A stretch of DNA of 64,000 nucleotides from GCA-2731375 sp964507245 (GCA_964507245.1 CAZDQC010000003.1:3384-67383), one strand, 5' to 3'; shown: positions 43,930 to 52,980, counted from the first letter of the stretch. The notes: generated from the letters alone by a model not told the origin. A program made the numbers and translations.

Positions 43930-44640
43930 GTGTTCTATCTTTCACGAATGCTCGCAATTCTATTTCCCTTTTTGCTTGCCCCGGCGGTAGCCATAGGCGC
44001 CACCTTCGGTACTGCTCGCGTCATCGACGGGGACACTATCCAAGTCGCAGGCCAACGCATCAGGCTCTACGGGATTGACGCGGCCGAAATTAATCAGTTG
44101 TGCCAACGTAAAGGCGTTCTCTGGCTGTGTGGCGTCGAGGCGGCAAAAACACTCAGAGAACTCGTAGCTGGCTCCGCCGTCTCGTGCGCCGAGAGCGATC
44201 GAGACCGCTATGGTCGGATCGTAGCCGTCTGCAAAGCCAATGGTGCGGACATCAATGCTGCTATGGTGCTGTCAGGAATGGCTCTGGCCTACCGTAGGTA
44301 CAGCAGCGTTTACATTGGTCGCGAAGGCTCCGCAAAGTTGGCAAGACGGGGGCTTTGGAGTGGACGGTTCATTCCCCCGTGGGAGTGGAGACGAGGAAAG
44401 CGGCTAGCGCCCGAAGGCCTCACCAACGACAACGCTAACGACTGCCGAATTAAGGGCAACATCAGTTCCAAAGGCGATCGTATCTATCATATGCCAAATA
44501 GTCGTTGGTACGCCGAGACGGTGATCACGGTGTCTAAGGGGGAGCGTTGGTTCTGTTCTGAGGATGAGGCCATGGATGCGGGATGGCGACGGGCAGGGAT
44601 TTCGGCGCATACAGTGCCAGATGTGAATTCGGGGCAATAA
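43930..44640 (+). CDS. secreted thermonuclease (SNase-like) with C-terminal extension
   Basis: 236 aa. N-terminal signal peptide (about 1-23, ending AVAIGA), then a staphylococcal-nuclease domain: VIDGDTI, RLYGIDAAE and DRYGRIVAVC supply the Asp, Arg, Glu and Arg of the active site. A C-terminal module CRIKGNISSKGDRIYHMPNS with ERWFCSEDEAMDAGWRRAG is a common partner in bacteria. The start is GTG at 43930, which adds a positive residue to the signal peptide, or ATG at 43948; no strong ribosome site decides. Regions 43693-43929 hold no gene. Confidence 0.87.
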   Translation: MFYLSRMLAILFPFLLAPAVAIGATFGTARVIDGDTIQVAGQRIRLYGIDAAEINQLCQRKGVLWLCGVEAAKTLRELVAGSAVSCAESDRDRYGRIVAVCKANGADINAAMVLSGMALAYRRYSSVYIGREGSAKLARRGLWSGRFIPPWEWRRGKRLAPEGLTNDNANDCRIKGNISSKGDRIYHMPNSRWYAETVITVSKGERWFCSEDEAMDAGWRRAGISAHTVPDVNSGQ

Positions 44641-44789
44641 CAGAAATCACTTAACCAACTATGACTTGTTGCAGGCCCCACCCAGCTGTCGTCTAGCTGT
44701 TGCGTTGAAGAGTATTCTACAAAGTGCGAATATGCGCGCCTGAAAGGATAACGCCGTGGTGTACATGGTGGTTAGGTCGGCAGTCGCCC

Positions 44790-44954
44790 ATGGAATTGTT
44801 GCGCATTCTGGCACAGAAACAAATTTTTGGTCTAATGCCCGTCTGAATAGCTATCGCCCTGGTTGTGCTGAACTTTGCTCCTTATTTTCTGCGCGAACAG
44901 CTCACCAACTATTCTACTGGTGGTCAAACTACCGGTAGATTCAAAGCATCGTGA
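44790..44954 (+). pseudogene. possible interrupted small membrane-protein ORF
   Basis: From ATG 44790 the frame reads 18 codons (ELLRILAQKQIFGLMPV) to TGA at 44844, then continues open for 35 codons with a hydrophobic stretch IAIALVVLNFAPYFL to TGA at 44952. The two halves together look like one small membrane protein with an in-frame stop. It sits in the 336 bases between the nuclease and AmpG-like genes, where nothing else is identifiable. Low certainty. Confidence 0.25.
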
Positions 44955-44976
44955 AGCAGATCGCCATAGTCGCGCA

Positions 44977-46305
44977 ATGAATGATGCTGTAACAGGCGGT
45001 CGGCCGAATTGGCTCGCCGCTGCGCGAGTCTATCTGGACGGGCGGGTCGTCGCCATACTGTTCCTCGGTTTTTCCTCTGGCATGCCACTGCTTTTGACTT
45101 TTTCGACCTTATCCATTTGGCTGGCTGAAGAGGGAATCTCAAAATCTTCCATCGGCTTGTTTGCCCTATTAGCTACGCCTTACTCCCTGAAATTTCTTTG
45201 GGCGCCATTTATCGATAAATTGCGGTTGCCCATTTTGACCCGCTGGCTAGGCCGGCGGCGTGGTTGGGCCATACTGACCCAACTCGCCTTGGTTGTCGGT
45301 ATCGTCGGTCTAGGTGGCAGCGATCCGGTCCGGGATACATGGACTATGGCCGCCTGGGCTGTCTTCGTCGCATTCGCTTCAGCTTCACAGGACGTGGTAA
45401 TCGATGCCTACCGTGTAGAAATACTAGAAGAGCAACAGTACGGAGCCGGCTCAGCCATGATTGTGGCCGGCTATCGGATTGGCATGCTGGCCTCCGGGGC
45501 CGGGGCACTTTATTTGGCGGAGGCTGTCAGTTGGTTTTGGGTTTATGTGGCAATGGCAGGCCTTATGGGCGTAGGCATCCTGACCATTCTGCTTAACCCG
45601 GAACCGGCTGGGCCAGTTGTTGCGGATCCATCCTCGGACCGGCCGGATCCCGTGCAATGGCTTCGAGAGGCGGTATTCGAACCCTTCGCTGAATTCCTGG
45701 TTCGGGGTGGCTGGCGTCCGGCCCTTTTGATCCTGTGTTTCGTGGTCTTCTATAAATTCGGCGACAGTCTGGCCGGCGTCATGGCGAACCCTTTTTATCT
45801 CGAGATCGGCTTCACCAAATCCGAAATTGCCTCCATATCCAAAATATTCGGCCTGGCGGCGACCCTCGCAGGCGGTTTTTTGGGCGGCCTGATTGTGGTT
45901 CGCCGGGGCATCATGGAAAGCTTACTTTGGTGTGGCTTGCTGCAAATGTTTTCCAATCTGATGTTTGCCATCCAGGCTATGGTGGGGCACGACGTAGCCA
46001 TGTTGTCGGTGACTATCGCTGTGGAGAATGTGGCAGGTGGCATGGGTACGGCATCTTTCGTGGCCTATCTCTCTGCCCTGTGCAACATCGCCTATACGGC
46101 CACACAATATGCCTTGTTATCCTCTTTGATGGCCGTGGCGCGCACCTTCCTTTCCTCCCCTGCCGGTTTCCTGGCCGATAGCACAAGCTGGGTTGTATTC
46201 TTTTTGATCACCACTTTCGCTGCTCTGCCGGGCCTGGTTTTGTTGTGGTGGCTAATGCGGCGAAAAATTGTACCGCCATCGGATGCAAGGGTTTCGTTAC
46301 CATGA
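44977..46305 (+). CDS. AmpG-like muropeptide permease (MFS)
   Basis: 442 aa, 12 predicted membrane segments. The N-terminal FSSGMPLLLTFSTLSIWLAE and LKFLWAPFIDKLRLP segments are strongly AmpG-like; AmpG imports anhydromuropeptides for cell-wall recycling. The start at 44977 (MNDAVTGG) is chosen because upstream codons are not family-like. It overlaps the macrodomain gene by four bases. A recycling role would fit murU at 3434. Confidence 0.85.
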   Translation: MNDAVTGGRPNWLAAARVYLDGRVVAILFLGFSSGMPLLLTFSTLSIWLAEEGISKSSIGLFALLATPYSLKFLWAPFIDKLRLPILTRWLGRRRGWAILTQLALVVGIVGLGGSDPVRDTWTMAAWAVFVAFASASQDVVIDAYRVEILEEQQYGAGSAMIVAGYRIGMLASGAGALYLAEAVSWFWVYVAMAGLMGVGILTILLNPEPAGPVVADPSSDRPDPVQWLREAVFEPFAEFLVRGGWRPALLILCFVVFYKFGDSLAGVMANPFYLEIGFTKSEIASISKIFGLAATLAGGFLGGLIVVRRGIMESLLWCGLLQMFSNLMFAIQAMVGHDVAMLSVTIAVENVAGGMGTASFVAYLSALCNIAYTATQYALLSSLMAVARTFLSSPAGFLADSTSWVVFFLITTFAALPGLVLLWWLMRRKIVPPSDARVSLP

Positions 46306-46823
46306 CCGTTCGGATCGAGATAATCGACGGTGACATCACGACCTTGGAGGTGGGGGCCATCGTTAACGCGGCGAATGAGCAGCTATTGCGAGGCGGAGGA
46401 GTTTGCGGCGCCATTCATGCCGCCGCCGGGCCGGGATTGGCAAAAGAATGCCGCTCCATTGGTGGTTGTGCAACCGGGGAAGCACGGATATCAGGCGGGT
46501 ACAATTTAGCGGCTCAATATGTGATCCACGCCGTGGGACCCATTTGGTGCGGCGGTGGATCAAACGAAGCCTTGCTTTTGGCCAGATGCTACCGTCATTG
46601 TTACCGCCTGGCGGATCAGGCGGGCCTGCTTTCCTTAGCCTTTCCCGCTATTTCGACGGGCATATTTGGCTATCCCGTCGAACAGGCAGCAGAAATTGCC
46701 CTCGGAGGGGCGAGGTCTTATTCAGAGAATCCAGGTGGCGTACAACAAATAGTATTTTGTTGTTTTGGCCCTGAAATCACAAACGTCTACCGTCGGCTTT
46801 ATAATGAACTTCCTTCAAACTGA
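46302..46823 (+). CDS. macrodomain protein, probable O-acetyl-ADP-ribose deacetylase
   Basis: 173 aa MacroD/YmdB-type domain. GDIT (10-13), VNAAN (21-25), GGGVCGAIHAAAG (31-43) and ISTGIFGYP (117-125) build the ADP-ribose pocket. Relatives hydrolyse O-acetyl-ADP-ribose or mono-ADP-ribose on proteins. It is embedded in an operon: 4-base overlap with the AmpG-like gene and 20-base overlap with the flavoprotein gene. Confidence 0.9.
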   Translation: MTVRIEIIDGDITTLEVGAIVNAANEQLLRGGGVCGAIHAAAGPGLAKECRSIGGCATGEARISGGYNLAAQYVIHAVGPIWCGGGSNEALLLARCYRHCYRLADQAGLLSLAFPAISTGIFGYPVEQAAEIALGGARSYSENPGGVQQIVFCCFGPEITNVYRRLYNELPSN

Positions 46824-48501
46824 TGTCCTAGTCATCGGAGCAGGAGGGGCCGGTATGTACGCCGCCATCGCCGCTGCCGAAGCGGGCGTCAACATCCAGC
46901 TACTGGATAAGAGCGTGGTGGGAAGGTCGGGGGCCACGATCATGGCTCAGATGACGGTTGCGGCGGCGATCAGCGAGCCAGAGCTGGATCATTGGCGCTT
47001 TCACTTGGCAGATACAATCACCGCTGGCAGAGGGCTAGTGGATGAGCCCCTAGCTCGAATTTTGTGCCAATCGGCACCAGATCGAATTCGACAGATGGAT
47101 GATTGGGGCGTGGGGTGGGCTCGCGACAGGGAAAGCGGTAACCGCATTACCCAGGCCCATGCGCCAGGCCACGACCGTAACCGCTGTGCCTATGTTGATT
47201 TTTTGAACACAGGCCCGGCCACCGCGAGAATTTTGCGCAACAAAACACGCCAATATAATAATATCCGACGGCTCTCTGACCTGATGGTCATAGACCTGTT
47301 AGTTCGAGACGGACGGTCCCTGGGCGCTGTAGCCCTGCATCTCGAAACCGGCCAGGCTGTGATAATCGCCGCCGGTGCTACGGTGATCGCTACCGGAGGA
47401 TTGACGGCGCTATATCACCGCAATTCCGCCTCCGCAAATATGGGCGGGGACGGTTTCGCCATGGCTCTTCGTGCCGGGGCGGAACTGATCGATATGGAGT
47501 TCGTGCAGTTCTTCCCCATCGGTCATCTTGCCCCCCGTCTGATCGGCATGGATCCTATCATGTGGGACCCCTTCCGTTACAAATTAGGTGGCCGCCTGCT
47601 GAACGGTGAAATGCAAGAATTCACCCAGAACTATGGTACGGCGGAAGACGGAAAGTATTTGGTCACACGCGACACCGCGACCTACGCAATCTTCAAGGAG
47701 GTGGAGGCCGGTCGGGGATCGCCGCATGGCGGAGCTTGGTTGTCCTTTGAGCATATTCCAGAGACGGATTTACGAGCTGCATTTGGCCCCGTGATCGACC
47801 GACTAACCAACAACGGTATCGATTTGACCCGAATGCCCATCGAGGTGTCCCCCATTGCCCATTATCACATGGGAGGTCTGAGAGTGAACGATGCTCTGGA
47901 AACGAGCATTAAAAATCTTTTCGCCGCGGGGGAGGCCGTAGGTGGGGCAAACGGTGCCAACCGGCTGTCTGGCAATGCCATTACGGAGGCGTTTGTGTTT
48001 GGCGAACTGGCTGGACGATTAGCCGCGGCGACCTCTGAGGAGGTTAAGGATGTCAGCGATGCCGCCACACCATTTCTTGCCGTACTAGAGGAAACGGCTT
48101 GTCGTCCGGAAGGAGGCGCCAATCCGGCTGAAGCTATCGCCCAATTGCAAGCCATAATGCAACGCGATGTGGGGCCATTTCGCACAAATGAGGGATTGCG
48201 GCGGGCGTTAGCCGCCATCGACCAGACGGCAGTGGACTTGCCGTGTATGGCCACTGGCGGCGCTTTGGCCTTCAACCAACGGCGGGCTGATTGGTTCACC
48301 CTTCGGAATATGCTGGACGTGGCCCGCGCGGTCACGACCGCAGCGCTAGGACGTACGGAAAGCAGAGGCTCACATCAGCGGGAAGACTTCCCTGTACTGG
48401 ATGACAACTGGACTTGCCACCAGGTGATTGCCCAGGATGGCCATGGCATAAAACTATCCCGAGCCGAGGTGCGCCGGCTGAACAATACGAAGGTAGTGTA
48501 A
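46804..48501 (+). CDS. FAD-binding fumarate reductase/succinate dehydrogenase-type flavoprotein
   Basis: 565 aa. FAD motif VIGAGGAGMYAA near residues 10-21, ATGGLTALY and SASANMGGDGFAMALRAGAEL near 195-225, AHYHMGGLRVN near 352-362 and NGANRLSGNAITEAFVFG near 380-397 are shared by SdhA/FrdA, aspartate oxidase and APS reductase subunits. The downstream 2Fe-2S gene starts within its stop codon, so the pair is expected to form a complex. No membrane anchor or full SdhB is present, so it is not an ordinary respiratory Sdh. Substrate unknown. Confidence 0.88.
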   Translation: MNFLQTDVLVIGAGGAGMYAAIAAAEAGVNIQLLDKSVVGRSGATIMAQMTVAAAISEPELDHWRFHLADTITAGRGLVDEPLARILCQSAPDRIRQMDDWGVGWARDRESGNRITQAHAPGHDRNRCAYVDFLNTGPATARILRNKTRQYNNIRRLSDLMVIDLLVRDGRSLGAVALHLETGQAVIIAAGATVIATGGLTALYHRNSASANMGGDGFAMALRAGAELIDMEFVQFFPIGHLAPRLIGMDPIMWDPFRYKLGGRLLNGEMQEFTQNYGTAEDGKYLVTRDTATYAIFKEVEAGRGSPHGGAWLSFEHIPETDLRAAFGPVIDRLTNNGIDLTRMPIEVSPIAHYHMGGLRVNDALETSIKNLFAAGEAVGGANGANRLSGNAITEAFVFGELAGRLAAATSEEVKDVSDAATPFLAVLEETACRPEGGANPAEAIAQLQAIMQRDVGPFRTNEGLRRALAAIDQTAVDLPCMATGGALAFNQRRADWFTLRNMLDVARAVTTAALGRTESRGSHQREDFPVLDDNWTCHQVIAQDGHGIKLSRAEVRRLNNTKVV

Positions 48502-48851
48502 TGACCGACCAGTTGACGGCAAATTTGAAAATTCGTCGAGGCGTTCCTGGCGATCCCGTCCGGTACGACAAATTCCGCTTTGAATTCGAACCGGGCCAGT
48601 CGGTGTTGGACGCCTTGCGCAGTATCAGACGCACGACTGATGGCACCCTGGCCGTGCGCTATTCTTGTATCAATGCCAATGCCTGCAAGGAATGCGTCAT
48701 GCGCATCGATGGTGAGACCAGATACGCCTGCGCCACACCTCTTTCGGCGGGCGAAATGCTGATTGAACCTTTACCCAACAAACGCCTGATCCGCGATCTT
48801 ATCACTGACACTCTTCCTCCCGACGAGAGGCTGGATCTTGGAGCGGCATAG
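48501..48851 (+). CDS. short 2Fe-2S protein, SdhB/FrdB N-domain only
   Basis: 116 aa. Corresponds to the plant-type 2Fe-2S domain of succinate dehydrogenase iron-sulfur subunits: Cys56, Cys62, Cys65 and Cys77 (SCINANACKEC ... YAC). The C-terminal domain that carries the 4Fe-4S and 3Fe-4S clusters in normal ~240-aa SdhB is absent; the protein ends 39 residues after Cys77. ATG shares its A with the upstream stop (TAATG), so translation is coupled. Presumably transfers electrons to or from the FAD subunit. Confidence 0.88.
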   Translation: MTDQLTANLKIRRGVPGDPVRYDKFRFEFEPGQSVLDALRSIRRTTDGTLAVRYSCINANACKECVMRIDGETRYACATPLSAGEMLIEPLPNKRLIRDLITDTLPPDERLDLGAA

Positions 48852-48877
48852 CCGCGTTCGTACTGATACCGGTCGTC

Positions 48878-50272
48878 CTATCCGAACCATAGGCGGGGGC
48901 GGATGAGGGTAAGGACGAGGCAAAGCAGCAGACCTACACCAGCGATAAAAAACGTGTAGCGGTAGGCCATTAGGAAGGGGTCAAGTGCGTTAGGATCACC
49001 ACCACCTAAGAATTCTCGGAGATGGGCGAAGATCAGCGATAGGCAAGTTGCACCTAAAATTACTCCGATGGTGCGGGAGACCTGTACCAGGCTGCCAGCA
49101 ACGCCACGATCGCGCACATCGAGGCGCTGCGCTGCGACGTCCAAAATACAAAGTTGAAATAGTCCTAGGCCCAGGCCTTGAATGAACATCGGGATGGCCA
49201 TGGTGGCAAAATCCACGCTTTGGGTCCACGTGCCCATTGCTATGGTTGCCAAGGCCACCAAAAAGGAGCTTAACAGGGCAACTAGGCTGGCGTTGATTGT
49301 TACCCGCTGCCAGCCTAACAGCCAGCCACCTAGTGGGGCAGCCACAACCTGGCCAACGGCAGATATGGCAAGAATAATGCCGCCGGCGCCTAGACTAAAT
49401 TCCGTTGCACGGACAAGGAAATAAGGCACAATTAGATAGGGCGCAAACCCTACTAGCATGACCAGGCCATTGAAGACGTTCAGGACCGTAAAATCCCACC
49501 GGCGGAAGACGACCACCGGGATAATTGGTTCCTCGGAACGGACTTCGCGCCAGACAAATAAGACTAGGGCAGCAATACCCGCCATCCCGATTAAGCCACC
49601 ATAAACTCCCTGGCCAGTTAGATGATTGAGCGCCAGCATGAGGGCTCCGAGGCCAAATGCTAACAGCAATGCGCCCAGAAAATCGAACTTGCCAGTTCTC
49701 CGTTCTGCCTGTCGGTCAGGCAGCCAGGGCACGGCTGCTAGTGCGGCTAACGAGATCGGCAAACGGAACCAGAAGACGGCTTCCCACCCCCAGGTTTGCA
49801 CCATAAAGCCGCCAAGGAACGGCCCGACTGCACCGCCTATACCGAACATCATGGTGTAGACACCCAGGGCCCGCGCACGGCTGCTTTCCGGAAAGAGTGC
49901 CGTCGCGAGAGCAGGCCCACAACTCAAAACAAGAGCTGCGCCGATCCCTTGAAGTACCCGCGCGACTAACAGCCAGTGAAAGGCAGGCGCTAAAGCGCAC
50001 GCGATGAATGCGACGGCTGAAATGGCCAGCCCAACCAGAAATATGCGTCGATGCCCGAACATATCCCCCAGCTTGCCGAACACCAGCATCAGAGCGGCGT
50101 AGGTCAATACGTAGGACAGCACCACCCATTGAATATCTGAAACAGCAATATCTAAATCGGCAGTGATATCGGGGAACGCGATGTTAACGGCTCTATCCAA
50201 GGGCACGATCAAGGTACCCAGGCCGATCACCAACATGCCCGCCAGGGCGGACCCTTGACCCGGTAGTTTCAA
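48878..50272 (-). CDS. MFS drug-resistance-type transporter (DHA2/EmrB-like)
   Basis: 464 aa, about 14 hydrophobic segments. Contains VPLDRAVNIAFPDI in the first helix, GDMFGHRRIF (motif A loop) and GIGAALVLSCGPALATALFP. Likely a proton-coupled exporter; substrate unknown. The start is TTG at 50272 with AGGCGG six bases upstream; a stop lies in frame just before. Downstream of a dehydrogenase and a 71-aa ORF on the same strand. Ends close to the stop of the convergent 2Fe-2S gene. Confidence 0.87.
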   Translation of the reverse strand: MKLPGQGSALAGMLVIGLGTLIVPLDRAVNIAFPDITADLDIAVSDIQWVVLSYVLTYAALMLVFGKLGDMFGHRRIFLVGLAISAVAFIACALAPAFHWLLVARVLQGIGAALVLSCGPALATALFPESSRARALGVYTMMFGIGGAVGPFLGGFMVQTWGWEAVFWFRLPISLAALAAVPWLPDRQAERRTGKFDFLGALLLAFGLGALMLALNHLTGQGVYGGLIGMAGIAALVLFVWREVRSEEPIIPVVVFRRWDFTVLNVFNGLVMLVGFAPYLIVPYFLVRATEFSLGAGGIILAISAVGQVVAAPLGGWLLGWQRVTINASLVALLSSFLVALATIAMGTWTQSVDFATMAIPMFIQGLGLGLFQLCILDVAAQRLDVRDRGVAGSLVQVSRTIGVILGATCLSLIFAHLREFLGGGDPNALDPFLMAYRYTFFIAGVGLLLCLVLTLIRPRLWFG

Positions 50273-50484
50273 TAGACCGCCTTTAAATTAGAAGCATCGG
50301 CGGTGCTTGGCCCTTCTTTTTTACTATTTGCCCGATCGGCAAGGTGTGCTTCGCACTTGGTACTTTGAGAAGCAGATAAAATGGCCTTTGTGCACTTGGG
50401 ATTCTGAGTTAGGCCAAGCAGCGAGGCCCGCTGATCCACGGTTAGAGGGGCCGGTCCCTCTAGCTTCCGTGCTGGCGTTACCAT
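50269..50484 (-). CDS. possible 71-aa hypothetical protein
   Basis: ATG at 50484 follows the dehydrogenase stop directly (TAAATG) and its stop overlaps the transporter TTG by four bases. That tight fit supports translation. The product is polar with Cys residues at two places, no helix or family recognised. It may serve only to couple the two flanking genes, or be a chance ORF. Confidence 0.35.
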   Translation of the reverse strand: MVTPARKLEGPAPLTVDQRASLLGLTQNPKCTKAILSASQSTKCEAHLADRANSKKEGPSTADASNLKAVY

Positions 50485-51453
50485 TTACTTTAAAACCTCC
50501 GGGTTGATCACGTTTGCCAGATCCAGCTTGTCATCAAAGCAATCCACCACATTTTGCGCTGCGATCTGACCCATGCGAAATACTGATTCCTCGGTCACCC
50601 CGGCAGAATGAGGACTGACAATAATATTCTCCAGTTGGAAGAGCGGATTGTCGGCCATTGCCGGTTCCACCACGAATGGATCAATTCCGGCACCGGCGAT
50701 ACCTTTGGATTTTAGGGTATCATAAAGCGCCACTTCATCGATGATGCCACCACGGGCTGTATTCACCACATAGGCTGTTTTCTTCATGGCTGCTAATTCG
50801 GCCGCAGCTACCATGCCGTTAGTTTCTTTGTTCTTCATGCAGTTGATGGACAGAAAGTCGATCTCCCCCAAATTTGAGCGCCAATCATCAACCGGTGTGG
50901 CGCCCACGGTGCGAATACCGTCTTGGACCACGTAAGGGTCGTGCACCAGTACATTCATTTCCATCGCCACCAACCGATTAACCAGGCGGCGGCCGATCTT
51001 GCCAAAGCCTAGAACCATCGCCGTACGCCCCGCCAGATCGAAGGCCGGCACATCCCAGCGAATGGCCCAATTACCCCTACGGGTTTCCCGGTCGTAGGGG
51101 ATAGCCTGTTTGGCGAGGGCCAACATAAAAAACAGCGCATGTTCGGCGACAGTCACGGAGTTGGCAATGCCCGCTATAGTTAGAGGAATACCCGCCTTGG
51201 TCAGTGCAGGCACGTCGACCGCATCATATCCTACCCCAAAGCGGGAAGCGATTTTCAGCTTGTCCGCCGCTTCAATCAATCGCGGGGTTAACGGGGCAAT
51301 ACCCAAGATCACCGCATCATAGTTGCCTATGTGCTGATAGATATTGTCTTCACTAAGCTCGGTAAAGCGTTCCAATTCAATATCATCCCGTCCATCGAAC
51401 ACGGACTTCAGGCCATCGCTGATCGCTAATTGCACCATTACGCGTTTTGCCAT
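50485..51453 (-). CDS. D-2-hydroxyacid dehydrogenase family protein
   Basis: NAD(P)-dependent dehydrogenase of the SerA/GyaR fold, 322 aa. Rossmann motif VLGFGKIGRRLVNRL near residues 147-161, catalytic Arg in VNTARGGIID, Glu near 265 and His in SPHSAG near 289-294. Substrate unknown; may be a glyoxylate, hydroxypyruvate or similar reductase. First gene of a probable three-gene unit with the 71-aa ORF and the MFS transporter. Confidence 0.88.
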   Translation of the reverse strand: MAKRVMVQLAISDGLKSVFDGRDDIELERFTELSEDNIYQHIGNYDAVILGIAPLTPRLIEAADKLKIASRFGVGYDAVDVPALTKAGIPLTIAGIANSVTVAEHALFFMLALAKQAIPYDRETRRGNWAIRWDVPAFDLAGRTAMVLGFGKIGRRLVNRLVAMEMNVLVHDPYVVQDGIRTVGATPVDDWRSNLGEIDFLSINCMKNKETNGMVAAAELAAMKKTAYVVNTARGGIIDEVALYDTLKSKGIAGAGIDPFVVEPAMADNPLFQLENIIVSPHSAGVTEESVFRMGQIAAQNVVDCFDDKLDLANVINPEVLK

Positions 51454-51869
51454 TTTTTTCTCTTTACGTTTCCAGTTGATATTGCTGCATCACTTCTACT
51501 CCGATACTCAGTGATTGCCCAGAGTTCCCGTTGGCCCTAGGTTAAAGGCGTGATAGTAAAGGTTACAGGATAGCCGCACCGAGTTAGAAGTAATGACGGA
51601 TCGGCGGGCCGAGCACAAAATAATTACTAAGAATGTAAGTACTGAGATTTGCATCGTCACGGTGTGCTGCACTATTTTTTTGCGTTCCCCTAACCAAAGA
51701 TGGTGTGCCATTTGATCTCTTGCGAGCCTCAGCGCCCAATGAGGATCTTGCTCTTCGAAGAGCAGGTCACTGCCGACCTGGTGCGGAGATTGTCACACCG
51801 TGCTCATTGTCACCACGAGGACGGTAAAAATATCATCCCCCCGGTTCAGAAATTCAGCTAGGAACTTGC
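51454..51869. other. intergenic region with a perfect palindrome
   Basis: 416 bases between divergently transcribed dehydrogenase and hydrolase genes. No convincing ORF (one 67-codon minus-strand frame at 51508-51711 has no supporting signal). The notable element is the 16-base palindrome listed separately. Confidence 0.4.
51749..51764. promoter_or_regulatory. 16-base perfect palindrome, operator candidate
   Basis: TGCTCTTCGAAGAGCA at 51749-51764 is fully palindromic. It lies 106 bases before the start of the alpha/beta hydrolase gene and about 300 before the divergent dehydrogenase start. Could be a dimeric repressor site; as RNA it could also form a hairpin. No regulator gene is adjacent. 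Confidence 0.4.
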
Positions 51870-52769
51870 ATGGAATTGAAGAATATTGCCGCAGGTGTCT
51901 TGAACGTTGTGTATGAAGAATGGGGTCCTGCTGTTGGCGAGCCGGTCTGTCTTTTGCATGGCTTTCCCTATGACGTCCGGGCATATGAGGAGGTCGCACC
52001 GCGCCTGGCTGAGTTCGGTTGCCGGGTAATTGTACCTTATTTGCGCGGCTATGGTCCGACCCGTTTTCTATCCCCTGATACGCCCCGATCTGGCGAGCAA
52101 GCTGTTTTGGGCAATGACCTGCGGACGTTGCTGGATGCCCTGGAAATCGAATCCGCTATCCTAGGTGGATATGATTGGGGTGGACGGGCCGCCTGCATCG
52201 TCGCCGCCTTGTGGCCGGAACGAGTCAAAGGCCTAGTCAGTTGTAACGGCTACAATATCCAGAATATCGCCACTTCCAACCGCCCCGCCGCGCCTGAAAT
52301 GGAGTATAAATTCTGGTACCAGTATTATTTCCATAGCGAGCGTGGCCGCGCCGGCTTAGCCGCCAATCGGCACCCCTATTGCAAGCTGCTTTGGCGGCTT
52401 TGGTCACCCAACTGGGATTTTGACAATGCCACCTATGACCGCACGGCCAAATCCTTCGAAAACCCAGATTTCGTCAACGTAGTGATCCATTCATACCGTC
52501 ACCGCTACGCGCTGGCACCTGGCGACCCGGCCGTCGCCAATATCGAAGCTCGCTTGGCCACACGTATCCTGATATCAGTTCCCACTGTGGCCATGGATGG
52601 CGGCGGCGACGGCGTCGTTGATGAGAACGGCTGTATGGGTCATGAACGTTTCTTCACCGGCCCCTATCGTCGCCAGGTGATCCCTAATGTGGGTCACAAC
52701 CTGCCTCAGGAAGCCCCAGCAGAATTCTCCGAGGCAATTTTGTCATTGGTTGAACCGACGTCACGGTAG
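51870..52769 (+). CDS. alpha/beta hydrolase with Asp nucleophile (epoxide hydrolase-like)
   Basis: 299 aa. The oxyanion segment HGFPYD (30-35) and nucleophile elbow GGYDWGG place Asp101 where lipases have Ser, as in epoxide hydrolases and haloalkane dehalogenases. His276 (VGHNLPQEAP) is the base. The cap region contains Tyr and Trp residues (FWYQYYF) that could provide the epoxide-activating tyrosines. Substrate unknown. No close neighbour on the same strand. Confidence 0.87.
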   Translation: MELKNIAAGVLNVVYEEWGPAVGEPVCLLHGFPYDVRAYEEVAPRLAEFGCRVIVPYLRGYGPTRFLSPDTPRSGEQAVLGNDLRTLLDALEIESAILGGYDWGGRAACIVAALWPERVKGLVSCNGYNIQNIATSNRPAAPEMEYKFWYQYYFHSERGRAGLAANRHPYCKLLWRLWSPNWDFDNATYDRTAKSFENPDFVNVVIHSYRHRYALAPGDPAVANIEARLATRILISVPTVAMDGGGDGVVDENGCMGHERFFTGPYRRQVIPNVGHNLPQEAPAEFSEAILSLVEPTSR

Positions 52770-52980
52770 ACTGATCGATCCTCAATTTAGTCGAAACCAA
52801 TGCCCCGGATATCGTCGCGAAAGATTGGAGGAGTAAATCACAACATATCCCGGTTATTCAATTTTTCTGGCATCCATTTTGGTTAGAAGCGCCTAGCCCT
52901 GTGATTGGTATGGGTCATGAACGAGGTCTACTTCGAATATCCTTTGGTGCGGGATTAATATTTGTTCGCAACGGCAATTG

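Noticed and set aside
51508..51711. 67-codon minus-strand ORF with one hydrophobic stretch
   Set aside because: No ribosome site, no operon context and no recognisable family; likely chance in A+T-rich DNA.
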